From Parvimonas micra (GTDB lineage Bacteria; Bacillota; Clostridia; Tissierellales; Peptoniphilaceae), in assembly GCF_037482165.1 (NCBI RefSeq), contig NZ_CP148048.1, positions 558,001 to 622,000 of the forward strand: a stretch of DNA of 64,000 nucleotides. Direction: 5' to 3'. Shown here piece after piece: positions 1-8,411 of the stretch; positions within the stretch are counted from its first letter, which is position 1, and every line of letters begins with the position of its first letter. Under the pieces are notes generated by a model. That model did no database searches, was not told where the DNA came from, and worked only from the letters and a program-made list of their open reading frames with translations. A program made the position numbers and the translations under genes.

Positions 1-294
1 ATTACAACAATAACTAATAAGGCGTTGACTATTTATATGTATTCTGTGATAGGATTTGGAATATTTACAGTTGAACAAGGAGTATTTATTGGTTTGGGAA
101 GAACAAAAATGCCTTTGCTTACAGGAATAATGAGAGTTTGGTTACTTAGATATATTTTTATAATTTTTACTGAAAAGTATTTGGGAGTATATTCAATTTT
201 CTGGGGAAATTTATTTTCAAATTGTATGGCTGCATTTATATTTTTCTTTTTTGTTATGAAAGTGAAATGGGAATCAGCTATTAAAGATTTATAA
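1..294 (+). CDS. MATE family multidrug/Na+ efflux transporter, C-terminal part (5' end outside window)
   Basis: The reading frame is open from base 1, so this is the last 97 residues of a longer membrane protein; the TTG at 25 is not a real start. What is visible is two to three hydrophobic helices. Between the first two lies a GLGRTKMPLLTGIMR stretch, which resembles the loop Gly-x-Gly-Arg-Thr...Pro that recurs in the second half of MATE (NorM/DinF) antiporters. Family members export drugs or metabolites in exchange for Na+ or H+ and have about 450 residues with 12 helices. The substrate cannot be judged from this fragment. The stop codon lies in the loop of a terminator hairpin. Confidence 0.7.
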   Translation: MTTITNKALTIYMYSVIGFGIFTVEQGVFIGLGRTKMPLLTGIMRVWLLRYIFIIFTEKYLGVYSIFWGNLFSNCMAAFIFFFFVMKVKWESAIKDL

Positions 295-310
295 AAATCT
301 TGATTTTTTT
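284..310 (+). terminator. Intrinsic terminator of the MATE gene
   Basis: AAGATTT, loop ATAA, AAATCTT, then GA and a run of seven T. The loop contains the TAA stop of the transporter gene. The T run overlaps the -35 region of the next promoter. Confidence 0.5.
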
Positions 311-328
311 CTTAAAATTTGATATAGT
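300..328 (+). promoter_or_regulatory. Promoter for the Asp23-fakA unit
   Basis: TTGATT (300-305), 17-nt spacer, TATAGT (323-328), a close match to a housekeeping sigma-A promoter. It sits just after the upstream stop codon and about 40 nt before the Asp23-family start codon. Confidence 0.6.
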
Positions 329-365
329 AGTCTATATACTTATGTATAAATTAGGAGGTTATTTT

Positions 366-719
366 ATGGAATTTAATAATGAATTAGGTAAAGTTTCTAT
401 TAATCCTACTGTGATTAAAACAATCGTAGCTAATGTGTTAAGAGAGAGTTATGGAGTTAGCGGATTGGCTAATGTTTCTCCTAAAGATGGAATCTATCAC
501 CTTTTAGGATGGGATAATTCAGGTAAAGGTGTTCATGTTGTACTTAAAGAAGATACTATTTTCATAGATTTACATATTGTTATTCAATATGGAATTAAAA
601 TTTCAACAGTTTGTGAGAATATAATAGAAAATATAAAATATAATGTTGAAAACTTGACAGGATTAACTGTGAAAAAAGTTAATATTAATGTTCATGGAAT
701 AAAATTAGAAGGTAATTAG
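366..719 (+). CDS. Asp23/Gls24 family envelope stress response protein (YloU-like)
   Basis: This 117-residue protein matches the small Asp23/Gls24 (DUF322) fold: an N-terminal LGKVSINPTVIKTIV segment, a central beta-rich part and a C-terminal VKKVNINVHGIKLE strand. Members are membrane-associated, abundant proteins linked to envelope stress in staphylococci and enterococci; the YloU type is small and of unknown biochemical role. I start at the ATG at 366, which has AGGAGG about 8 nt upstream, rather than at an upstream in-frame TTG at 300 that lies inside the promoter. It is followed 9 nt later by fakA, the same pairing as yloU-yloV in Bacillus, so the two are probably co-transcribed. Confidence 0.85.
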   Translation: MEFNNELGKVSINPTVIKTIVANVLRESYGVSGLANVSPKDGIYHLLGWDNSGKGVHVVLKEDTIFIDLHIVIQYGIKISTVCENIIENIKYNVENLTGLTVKKVNINVHGIKLEGN

Positions 720-728
720 GAGGAAATT

Positions 729-2351
729 ATGATAAATAGTGAACAATTGCAAAAGGCATTTGTAAGAGCTCGTAATTATCTTGAAACAAATAAAGAGATA
801 GTTAATAGCTTAAATGTATTTCCAGTTCCTGATGGAGATACAGGTACAAATATGTCTTTGACTATTAAATCAGCAATAAAGAATTTAGAAAATTCAAAAA
901 TTAATACTTGTGCAGATGTTACTAAAGCTATTAGCGATGGGGCATTGATGGGCGCAAGAGGAAACTCAGGAGTAATCTTATCTCAAATTTTAAGGGGTTT
1001 CTATTTAGGAAGTAAAGAAAGTGTAACACTTGATGTTGAAACTATTAAGGAATGTTTTGTAAATGCTTATAGGGTCGCTTATAAATCAGTTATAAAACCT
1101 ACTGAAGGAACAATTTTAACAGTTATAAGAGAAATGGGTGAATTTGCAGAAGCAAATTATACTCATTATAATGATGAAATTGAATTTTGTAAAGAAATTT
1201 TAAAGGAAGGTTTTAGAAGTTTGGAAAAAACTCCTGAAATTTTACCTATTTTAAAAGAAGCAGAAGTTGTAGATGCTGGTGGCCGTGGACTAATGTATTT
1301 ACTTGAAGGTGCCTTAGGAGATGAAGTTGTTGAAATTAAAAACAATTACGAATTTAATAGACCTGCAAGAATTGAACACTTGGCTGCACAACAAGATGAA
1401 GATATTAAATTTGGATATTGTACTGAATTTATGGTTACAAGTGATTCAGAAGAATATGGAGTATTAAGAGATAAACTTGCAAGTATTGGAGATTCTTTAA
1501 TTGTAGTTAAAGGTGATAATATTATAAAAGTTCATGTTCATACTAATCATCCTGGACAAGCAATTGAATGGGCATTAGAATTTGGACCTTTACATGACTT
1601 AAAAATTGATAATATGAGAAGACAACATAATCATTTACATCATACTGACAAAGAAGTTGCAGATGCTAAGCATTCTGAAGAAGTGAAAGAACATAAAAAA
1701 TATGGTTTTATTTCTATTTCAACAGGAGATGGTATCGATGAAATCTTTAAGAGTATGGGTGTAGATGAAATTATTACTGGGGGACAAACAATGAATCCTT
1801 CAACTGAAGATATTTTAAAGGCGGTTGAAAAGATTAATGCTGATGATATTTTTGTTTTCCCTAATAATAGTAATATTATACTTGTTTCAGAACAAGCAGC
1901 AAAAATTTCTAATAAAAGACTTCATGTTATAAAAACAAAACAAATACCACAAGCATTTAGCTCATTATTTAATTTTGACGAATCCTTATCAGTTGATGAA
2001 AATATTGAACTTATGACTGAGGCCATTTCCAATGTTAAAGTTGGTCAAATAACTTATGCTCTAAGAGATACTGAAATTGAAGGAGTAAAAATCAAAAAAG
2101 ATGATTTTATGGGTTTAAATGAAGGTAAAATCACAGTGTCTAAAAAGAAAATAGAAGATACATTTAAAGCACTTATTGATCAACTTATTGATGAAGATTC
2201 ATCTATAGTAAGTATTTACTATGGAGAAGATGTAAAAGAAAAAGATGCTGAAAAATTAGTAAAATTAATTGAGAAAAAATATAAAGATATTGAAGTTGAA
2301 TTAGTATATGGTGGTCAACCATTATATTACTATTTGATTTCAGTTGAGTAG
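729..2351 (+). CDS. fakA: Fatty acid kinase catalytic subunit FakA (DAK2/YloV family)
   Basis: The 540-residue product has an N-terminal DAK2 (dihydroxyacetone kinase L-like) ATP-binding domain with the motif PDGDTGTNM at residues 34-42 and GARGNSGVILSQ near residue 75, followed by a middle domain and a C-terminal DegV-like region. FakA phosphorylates fatty acids bound to a FakB (DegV-family) partner, giving acyl-phosphate for phospholipid synthesis from exogenous fatty acids. No fakB gene is in this window. AGGAGG lies 7 nt before the ATG. Its position after the Asp23-family gene and before recG matches the order common in Firmicutes. The older name was YloV, a predicted dihydroxyacetone kinase. 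Confidence 0.88.
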   Translation: MINSEQLQKAFVRARNYLETNKEIVNSLNVFPVPDGDTGTNMSLTIKSAIKNLENSKINTCADVTKAISDGALMGARGNSGVILSQILRGFYLGSKESVTLDVETIKECFVNAYRVAYKSVIKPTEGTILTVIREMGEFAEANYTHYNDEIEFCKEILKEGFRSLEKTPEILPILKEAEVVDAGGRGLMYLLEGALGDEVVEIKNNYEFNRPARIEHLAAQQDEDIKFGYCTEFMVTSDSEEYGVLRDKLASIGDSLIVVKGDNIIKVHVHTNHPGQAIEWALEFGPLHDLKIDNMRRQHNHLHHTDKEVADAKHSEEVKEHKKYGFISISTGDGIDEIFKSMGVDEIITGGQTMNPSTEDILKAVEKINADDIFVFPNNSNIILVSEQAAKISNKRLHVIKTKQIPQAFSSLFNFDESLSVDENIELMTEAISNVKVGQITYALRDTEIEGVKIKKDDFMGLNEGKITVSKKKIEDTFKALIDQLIDEDSSIVSIYYGEDVKEKDAEKLVKLIEKKYKDIEVELVYGGQPLYYYLISVE

Positions 2352-2352
2352 A

Positions 2353-2375
2353 AAAAGTCCGAAAGGACTTTTTTT
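2353..2375 (+). terminator. Intrinsic terminator between fakA and recG
   Basis: AAAAGTCC, GAAA tetraloop, GGACTTTT and further T residues, placed in the 36-bp gap between fakA and recG. It probably separates, at least partly, the two genes. Confidence 0.8.
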
Positions 2376-2387
2376 GTAAGGATAATT

Positions 2388-4415
2388 ATGGAATTAAAAG
2401 ATATTAAGGGAATTGGAGAAAAGAAAATTGCTCTTTTAAATAAACTTGGAATTTTTACAGTTAATAATTTATTAGAGTATTTTCCATATTCTTATATTGA
2501 TACAACAAAATTTAAAAAAATTTCTGAAATAACTGAAGAAGGAAGTTATTCATATAGATTAAAAATCATTTCTTTAATGGAAAATAGAAAAAAAAGAAAT
2601 ATTAGAGTTACAAAATTTTTAGCAATGGATGAAGAAATGAATTATTGCACAATTGTATATTTTAATAATATCTTTATTTCAAAAAATTTAAAGATTAATA
2701 ATGTATATGAAATGTATGGAAGGGCAAAATTACTTGGAAAAAATGTTGAAATTCAGTCTCCTACAATGCAAAATAAAGCTAATATTATTGGAAGTATAAT
2801 TCCACAATATCATTTGTGTAAAGGAATTTCTAATCTAGACTTAGTTAAGATTATCCAAAATTTATTAAAAAAGAATTCATATTTTGAAGAAAAACTACCT
2901 AGTAATATTCTAAATGAATTAAACTTGGAAAATTATGATAAAGCAATTAGGAACATTCATTTTCCAAAAGATAATGAAAGTTTTATTAGAGCAAAAAGAA
3001 GACTTGCCTTTGACGAGATTTTTTATTTTCAACTCTCTATGAAAAAATTAAAGAGAAATAATGATGATGCTATTAGGTTTGAGATAAAAGATGAAACGTA
3101 TGATTTTATAAAATCTTTGAGTTTTAAATTGACAAATTCACAAAATAAAGTATTAGATGATATTTTTATAGATATGACTAGCGATAAACAAATGAATAGA
3201 TTAGTTCAAGGAGATGTTGGTTGTGGTAAAACAATAATATCTTTTATTGCCATGTTTAATGTTATAAAAAATGGATTTCAATCAGTTTTAATGGCTCCAA
3301 CTGAAATTTTAGCTAGACAGCATTATGAAAATGCTAAAAATCTTTTTTCAGGTTATAATATAAAAGTTGAGTTATTAGTTGGAAGTTTAAAAGAATCCGA
3401 AAAGAAAGCTATTAGAGAAAAGCTAGAAAACGGAGAAATTGATATTGTAATTGGAACACATGCGGTTTTTCAGGAAAAAGTTGTTTACAAAAATTTGGGC
3501 TTTGTTATTACAGATGAACAGCATAGATTTGGAGTTAAACAAAGACTTTTACTTTCTAAAAAATCTAAAAATCCAGATATATTAGTAATGAGTGCAACTC
3601 CTATACCTAGGACTGTTGGTCTTGTTATGTTCTGTGATTTGGATATTTCTACTATTGATGAGTTGCCTAGTGGTAGAGGAAAGGTGAATACTTATTTTGT
3701 AGATGAAAATTATGAAGAAAGATATATGAATTTTATAAAAAAACATATATCAGAAGGACGTCAAGCCTACATTGTTTGTCCGCTTATTGACGAAAGTGAT
3801 ACATTGGAATTACAGTCGGTTATAAATTTATATGAACGTTTAAAAGAAAGATATTTTCAAAACATTGAAATCGAGTTTATACATGGGAAGATAAAACCCG
3901 TTGACAAAGATAGGATAATGAAAAATTTTGAAAGTGGAAAAATAAAAGTTCTAGTTGCAACTACTGTAATAGAAGTTGGTATTAATGTTCCTAATTCAAA
4001 TATAATGGTAATTTATAATGCAGAAAGATTTGGTCTTAGTCAATTACATCAACTAAGAGGAAGAATAGGAAGAGGAAATTATGAAAGTTTTTGTATTTTA
4101 GTTAGTAATAACAAAAGTACAAATGTAAAAAAGAGAATGGATATAATGTGTTCATCAAATGATGGTTTTTATATTTCTGAACAAGATTTTTTACTAAGAG
4201 GATATGGTGATATTCTAGGATATCGTCAATCAGGAGAAGCCAGATTTAAAATTTTAAATATCCAAAAAGATTATGAGCTTTTAAAATCTGCAATAAAATA
4301 TGTTGATGAGCTTTTGAGTGAGGATTTTAATTTTGAAAAAAACGAAAATCAAGTTGTTAAAAGAAATGTTGATGATTTTATCCAAAATCTTAGTAATAAC
4401 ATTATTATGAATTAA
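2388..4415 (+). CDS. recG: ATP-dependent DNA helicase RecG
   Basis: RecG is a monomeric superfamily 2 helicase that regresses stalled replication forks and branch-migrates Holliday junctions. The 675 residues match the family length (about 680). The N-terminal wedge/OB region begins with a helix-hairpin-helix-like KDIKGIGEKKIALLNKLGI. The helicase core follows: Walker A GDVGCGKT near residue 275, DEQH box TDEQHRFGVKQR near 374, motif III SATPIPR, and the C-terminal motifs VIEVGINVPN and QLHQLRGRIGRG. It follows the fakA terminator closely and is itself followed by a strong terminator, so it may depend on readthrough or a weak local promoter. Confidence 0.97.
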   Translation: MELKDIKGIGEKKIALLNKLGIFTVNNLLEYFPYSYIDTTKFKKISEITEEGSYSYRLKIISLMENRKKRNIRVTKFLAMDEEMNYCTIVYFNNIFISKNLKINNVYEMYGRAKLLGKNVEIQSPTMQNKANIIGSIIPQYHLCKGISNLDLVKIIQNLLKKNSYFEEKLPSNILNELNLENYDKAIRNIHFPKDNESFIRAKRRLAFDEIFYFQLSMKKLKRNNDDAIRFEIKDETYDFIKSLSFKLTNSQNKVLDDIFIDMTSDKQMNRLVQGDVGCGKTIISFIAMFNVIKNGFQSVLMAPTEILARQHYENAKNLFSGYNIKVELLVGSLKESEKKAIREKLENGEIDIVIGTHAVFQEKVVYKNLGFVITDEQHRFGVKQRLLLSKKSKNPDILVMSATPIPRTVGLVMFCDLDISTIDELPSGRGKVNTYFVDENYEERYMNFIKKHISEGRQAYIVCPLIDESDTLELQSVINLYERLKERYFQNIEIEFIHGKIKPVDKDRIMKNFESGKIKVLVATTVIEVGINVPNSNIMVIYNAERFGLSQLHQLRGRIGRGNYESFCILVSNNKSTNVKKRMDIMCSSNDGFYISEQDFLLRGYGDILGYRQSGEARFKILNIQKDYELLKSAIKYVDELLSEDFNFEKNENQVVKRNVDDFIQNLSNNIIMN

Positions 4416-4416
4416 A

Positions 4417-4446
4417 GAAAAGAGATATAATTTTTATCTCTTTTTT
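4417..4446 (+). terminator. Intrinsic terminator of recG
   Basis: AAAAGAGATA, loop TAATTTT, TATCTCTTTT with a T run, 2 nt after the recG stop. Confidence 0.85.
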
Positions 4447-4547
4447 AGTTTATTTTAAAGATAACAGCATAAAATTATTTTATCTTATATTATTTACAAA
4501 AAGGAAATTAAAATAATATCATTATATTAAATTTAGTTACAAAAAGA

Positions 4548-4576
4548 TTGAAAAAATAGTAAAAAAATGGTACACT
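4548..4576 (+). promoter_or_regulatory. Promoter of the pyrH-polC cluster
   Basis: TTGAAA (4548-4553), 17-nt spacer, TACACT (4571-4576), within an AT-rich gap of 194 nt after the recG terminator. A TATAAA just downstream (4582) is an alternative -10 but lacks a matching -35. Confidence 0.4.
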
Positions 4577-4609
4577 TATTGTATAAAATTAAAGGAGAAA
4601 GACTATCTT

Positions 4610-5323
4610 ATGGATTTAGATTTTAAAAGAGTAGTTATTAAACTTAGTGGAGAAGCTTTATCAGGTGGAGTTGGACATGGACTCCATGATGAAACAATTG
4701 AAAAAATCTGTAAATCAGTAAAAGACGTATATGATTTAGGTATTCAAATTTGTATTGTAGTTGGTGGTGGAAATTTTTGGAGAGGTCGTTCAAGTGAAAA
4801 AATAGAACGTTCGACTTCTGACCATATGGGTATGCTTGCAACAATAATAAATTCTTTAAGATTACAAGCTACACTTGAAAATATGGGAGTTCCTACAAGA
4901 GTTCAGACAGCAATTAATGTTCATGAAGTTGCAGAACCTTTTATTAAAAGGAAAGCTGAAAGACATCTTGAAAAGGGTAGGATTGTTATTTTTGGTGCAG
5001 GAACTGGTATGCCATATTTTTCAACTGATACAACTGCAGCTTTAAGAGCAGCAGAAATGCAAGCAGATGTAATTTTACTTGGTAAGACAGGAACTGATGG
5101 TATTTATGATAAAGATCCAAATAAATTTAAAGATGCAAAGAAATTTGAAGAATTAACATATATAGAAATTTTAAATAGAGGTTTAGGTATAATGGATGCT
5201 ACTGCTACTTCTCTTTGTATGGATAATGATATTCCTCTTGTTGTATTTGGAATTGATAATCCAGAAAATTTAGTTTCAGTAGTTAAGGGAGAAAAAGTAG
5301 GAACAATAGTAAGGGGGAAATAA
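4610..5323 (+). CDS. pyrH: Uridylate (UMP) kinase
   Basis: PyrH converts UMP to UDP with ATP, the first committed step to UTP and CTP, and is a hexameric amino-acid-kinase-fold enzyme unlike eukaryotic UMP kinases. Visible motifs: [12 protein letters not shown] at the N terminus, [11 protein letters not shown] near residue 50, the [14 protein letters not shown] helix and [15 protein letters not shown], the nucleotide and UMP site. Length 237 is typical. The ATG has AAAGGAGAAAG 10 nt upstream. It heads the cluster pyrH-frr-uppS-cdsA-rseP-ispG-polC; rpsB and tsf, which commonly precede pyrH, are not present here. Confidence 0.97.
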   Translation: MDLDFKRVVIKLSGEALSGGVGHGLHDETIEKICKSVKDVYDLGIQICIVVGGGNFWRGRSSEKIERSTSDHMGMLATIINSLRLQATLENMGVPTRVQTAINVHEVAEPFIKRKAERHLEKGRIVIFGAGTGMPYFSTDTTAALRAAEMQADVILLGKTGTDGIYDKDPNKFKDAKKFEELTYIEILNRGLGIMDATATSLCMDNDIPLVVFGIDNPENLVSVVKGEKVGTIVRGK

Positions 5324-5324
5324 G

Positions 5325-5882
5325 ATGTATAAAGATATAATTAATGAATTAGAAAGAAAAATGTCAAAATCAATAGAATCATATGAAACAGAATTAACTA
5401 CAGTAAGAGCTGGTAGAGCAAATCCTACAATATTAGATCAATTTACTGTAGATTATTATGGTACAGAAACACCAATTAAACAAGTTGCATCTATTTCTGT
5501 TCCAGAAGCAAGATTATTAGTTATTCAACCTTGGGATGCTTCTTTGATAACTCCTATAGAAAAAGTTATTTTAGCATCAAATTTAGGCATAACTCCATCT
5601 AATGACGGAAAAGTAATAAGATTACCTTTCCCAGCATTAACTGAAGATAGAAGAAAAGAGTTAGTTAAGGTTGTAAAAGGTTATGGAGAAAATGCAAAAA
5701 TTGCGATTAGAAATTTGAGACGTGATGGTCTTGATAAATTAAAAAAGATAGAAAAAGATAAAGAAATCAGTGAAGATGAGTTAAGACAAGCAGAAGAAGA
5801 AGTTCAAAAAGTTACTGATAAATTTATTAAAAAAGTTGAAGATATTACTAAATCAAAAGAAAAAGAATTAATGGAAATTTAA
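5325..5882 (+). CDS. frr: Ribosome recycling factor
   Basis: RRF splits post-termination ribosomes together with EF-G so that subunits can be reused. The 185-residue product has the family's conserved start region (TVRAGRANPTILD), the VSISVP-like strand (VASISVPEARLLVIQPWD) and the long C-terminal three-helix bundle ending in EISEDELRQAEEEVQKVTDKFIKK. It begins 1 nt after the pyrH stop and its stop overlaps the uppS start by one base, indicating tight translational coupling in the operon. No unusual features seen. Confidence 0.97.
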   Translation: MYKDIINELERKMSKSIESYETELTTVRAGRANPTILDQFTVDYYGTETPIKQVASISVPEARLLVIQPWDASLITPIEKVILASNLGITPSNDGKVIRLPFPALTEDRRKELVKVVKGYGENAKIAIRNLRRDGLDKLKKIEKDKEISEDELRQAEEEVQKVTDKFIKKVEDITKSKEKELMEI

Positions 5883-6598
5883 TGAAAGATATAGATTTTA
5901 CGAATATACCAAAACATATTGGTATTATTATGGATGGCAATGGTAGATGGGCAAATAATAGATTTTTACCTAGAATTGCTGGACATAAAGAAGGAATGAA
6001 TAGAGTAGTTGACATTGTTGAAGAGTGTTGTAAAATAGGGGTTAAAACCTTAACTTTATATGCTTTTTCAACTGAAAACTGGAAAAGACCTGAAGATGAG
6101 GTAAAAGGTCTTATGAATATTTTGGTTATTTATATAAATTCTCAATTGAAAAGAATATTAGAAAATAATATTGTTTTTAGAGTTATAGGAGATTATAGTA
6201 AATTACCAAGTTCTATAGTTAAGTTACTAGACAATAGTATAGATAAGTCAAAAAACAATACAGGTATGGTATTAAATATCGCATTAAACTATGGTGGTAG
6301 AGCAGAAATTATTTCTTCTATAAAAGATTTATTTGATGATATTTCAAAAGGAAATTTTTCAATAGATGATTTAAATGAGGAGAATTTTAAGAATTATTTA
6401 TATACAAAAGAAAATTCGGAAGTAGATTTAATGATAAGAACAGGAAACGAAAAAAGAATAAGTAATTTTTTGATTTATCAGTTAGCTTATTCTGAATTTT
6501 ATTTTACAGATATTCTTTGGCCAGAATTTTTTGCTGAAAATTTATATGATGCGATATATGACTTTCAAAATAGAAATCGAAGGTTTGGGGGAATTTAA
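5882..6598 (+). CDS. uppS: Isoprenyl transferase / undecaprenyl diphosphate synthase
   Basis: UppS condenses isopentenyl diphosphate onto farnesyl diphosphate to make the C55 carrier lipid for peptidoglycan and other envelope polymers. The signature GIIMDGNGRWA is at residues 14-24, with the catalytic Asp at residue 18. Further conserved blocks are FSTENWKRPEDEV and the C-terminal VDLMIRTGNEKRISNFLIYQLAYSE region. The 238 residues fit the cis-prenyltransferase family. Its ATG overlaps the frr stop and its TAA overlaps the next ATG. It links the MEP-pathway genes of this window (ispG, ispD, ispF) with cell wall synthesis. Confidence 0.96.
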   Translation: MKDIDFTNIPKHIGIIMDGNGRWANNRFLPRIAGHKEGMNRVVDIVEECCKIGVKTLTLYAFSTENWKRPEDEVKGLMNILVIYINSQLKRILENNIVFRVIGDYSKLPSSIVKLLDNSIDKSKNNTGMVLNIALNYGGRAEIISSIKDLFDDISKGNFSIDDLNEENFKNYLYTKENSEVDLMIRTGNEKRISNFLIYQLAYSEFYFTDILWPEFFAENLYDAIYDFQNRNRRFGGI

Positions 6599-7380
6599 TG
6601 ACTAGTTTTATCAATAGAACCATAAGTGGAGTATTGATGTTAATAATATCCTTTTTATGTTTATGGCTTAAAGGATATGCACTTATGGGATACACTATGG
6701 CTATTACAGTTTTATGCTTAATTGAATTATTTAGGACATTTAAGTTAAATGATATATTAATTAGTTGTATTAGTATATTGTTTTCTTTAGCTATGGTGTA
6801 CTCTATAGGTATTTCAAATAAAGACTTAATATTGACTTGGTTTTCATTATATTTTCTTATTGTTTCAATTTATTATTTATTTTTTAGTAAAATTAATATT
6901 GAAAATTTTGGGAAATTGTTATTCTCTTTTATATATATTTCAGTTCCTATGGGGGTTTTTTTGAGACTTGGAGAAACTAATCTTATTTGGGCTATATTTT
7001 TTATTTCGTGGGGAACTGATACATTTGCTTATCTTTTTGGAATAGTTTTTGGAAAACATAAGTTATATCCTAGTATAAGTCCAAAAAAGACAGTAGAAGG
7101 TTCTTTAGGTGGCATTTTTGGTTCACTTATACTTTTAATTTTATTTAATTACTTTGTATTAAATTATAATATTATTTTTGTAATTTGTTCAGGAATACTT
7201 CTTTCTATTGTTGCACAATTAGGAGACTTGTTTGCATCAAAAATAAAAAGAGAAATGGGAATAAAAGATTTTAGTGATATTATCAAAGGACATGGTGGAT
7301 TTTTAGATAGATTTGATAGTATAATTTTTGTAACTCCTTTGGTTTATATTGTTTTTTATGTTTTTGGAGGTAGTATTTAA
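6598..7380 (+). CDS. cdsA: Phosphatidate cytidylyltransferase (CDP-diglyceride synthase)
   Basis: CdsA makes CDP-diacylglycerol from phosphatidic acid and CTP, the branch point of phospholipid synthesis. The 260-residue integral membrane protein shows about seven to eight hydrophobic segments and the family signature in its last third: SPKKTVEGSLGG, then GDLFASKIKREMGIKDFSD and GHGGFLDRFDS, carrying the Asp and Arg residues typical of the CTP-transferase 1 family. ATG and TAA overlap neighbouring genes by one base on both sides. In most Firmicutes dxr follows directly; here rseP follows with no room for it. Confidence 0.95.
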   Translation: MTSFINRTISGVLMLIISFLCLWLKGYALMGYTMAITVLCLIELFRTFKLNDILISCISILFSLAMVYSIGISNKDLILTWFSLYFLIVSIYYLFFSKINIENFGKLLFSFIYISVPMGVFLRLGETNLIWAIFFISWGTDTFAYLFGIVFGKHKLYPSISPKKTVEGSLGGIFGSLILLILFNYFVLNYNIIFVICSGILLSIVAQLGDLFASKIKREMGIKDFSDIIKGHGGFLDRFDSIIFVTPLVYIVFYVFGGSI

Positions 7381-8411
7381 TGATTATAAAAATAATAATA
7401 GCACTTTTGGTGTTTATGGTTGTAGTCGTTGTTCACGAGTTTGGCCATTTTATTTTTGCAAAAAGGGCGAAGATAAAAGTTAATGAATTTTCTGTTGGTA
7501 TGGGTCCTAAGATTTTTGGAAAACAAAAGGGTGAAACATTGTATTCAGTTCGAGCTTTACCGCTAGGTGGTTTTTGTGCTATGGAAGGTGAAGATGAAGA
7601 AGAAGAGGAACAGGATATAGATTTTTCACAGAGAGGACATTTCAATGGTGCAACAATTGGTGGGAGAATTTTAACTATTTTTGCAGGACCGTTTTTTAAT
7701 TTTATTTTAGCATTTGTTATTCTTTTTGCTTTATTTGGAATTAGAGGTCATCAAACTACAACTATAGCAAGTATACAAGATAATTCAATAGCTCAAAAAT
7801 ATGGAATTGAAGTAGGAGATAAAATTGTAAATATTGGAGATAATAAAATAAATTCTTGGAAGGATATTCAAACAAGCTTATCTAAACTAGATAAAGAAGA
7901 AACTACTATAAAAGTAATAAGAAACGGTCAAGAAAAAGAAATAAAAGTAAAATTTGAAAATTCGAATGAAAAAGTTTTGGGAGTCACATCAAAACTAGAA
8001 AGAAATTTATTTGTTTCTATTAGAGAAACTTTTAATACATTCTTTTATTTTATAGGTACAATGTTTGATATTCTAAGACAATTATTTACTGGAAAGGTAG
8101 GAGTAGGACAGTTATCTGGACCTATAGGAGTGGTTGGAGCAATTAGTAGTGCAGCAAGTAATGGAATATATTCATTATTATATATTACTGCTTTTCTAAG
8201 CGTAAATTTAGGTTTTATTAACCTATTGCCAATACCCGCTTTGGATGGTGGAAGATTAGTTTTCTTATTTATAGAATTAATTTTAGGAAGACCAGTCTCT
8301 AGATCAAAAGAAGGTTTAATTCATACAATAGGTTTTATATTTTTAATGGGTCTTATCTTATTTGTATCATTTAAGGATGTAATAAGACTAGGAATTTTTG
8401 GAGCAAATTAA
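7380..8411 (+). CDS. rseP: RIP (site-2) zinc metalloprotease, RseP/RasP type
   Basis: This is an intramembrane protease that cleaves membrane-bound anti-sigma factors and remnant signal peptides. The catalytic HEFGH motif is at residues 19-23 inside the first transmembrane helix. A single PDZ domain (about residues 120-200, IASIQDNSIAQKYGIEVGDKI) follows the second helix, and the C-terminal membrane part carries NLLPIPALDGGRL with the third zinc ligand Asp. Length 343 is normal for Gram-positive RasP. An acidic EDEEEEEQD loop after the first helix is noticeable. Its usual neighbours cdsA and ispG are retained while dxr is absent. Confidence 0.94.
   Translation: MIIKIIIALLVFMVVVVVHEFGHFIFAKRAKIKVNEFSVGMGPKIFGKQKGETLYSVRALPLGGFCAMEGEDEEEEEQDIDFSQRGHFNGATIGGRILTIFAGPFFNFILAFVILFALFGIRGHQTTTIASIQDNSIAQKYGIEVGDKIVNIGDNKINSWKDIQTSLSKLDKEETTIKVIRNGQEKEIKVKFENSNEKVLGVTSKLERNLFVSIRETFNTFFYFIGTMFDILRQLFTGKVGVGQLSGPIGVVGAISSAASNGIYSLLYITAFLSVNLGFINLLPIPALDGGRLVFLFIELILGRPVSRSKEGLIHTIGFIFLMGLILFVSFKDVIRLGIFGAN

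Noticed and set aside
4447-4609. Remnants of rpsB or tsf before pyrH
   Set aside because: The 160-nt gap is AT-rich without any coding similarity to either gene.
6598-8411. A hidden or frameshifted dxr between cdsA and rseP
   Set aside because: Both genes are intact, full length and overlap by one base, so there is no space for it.
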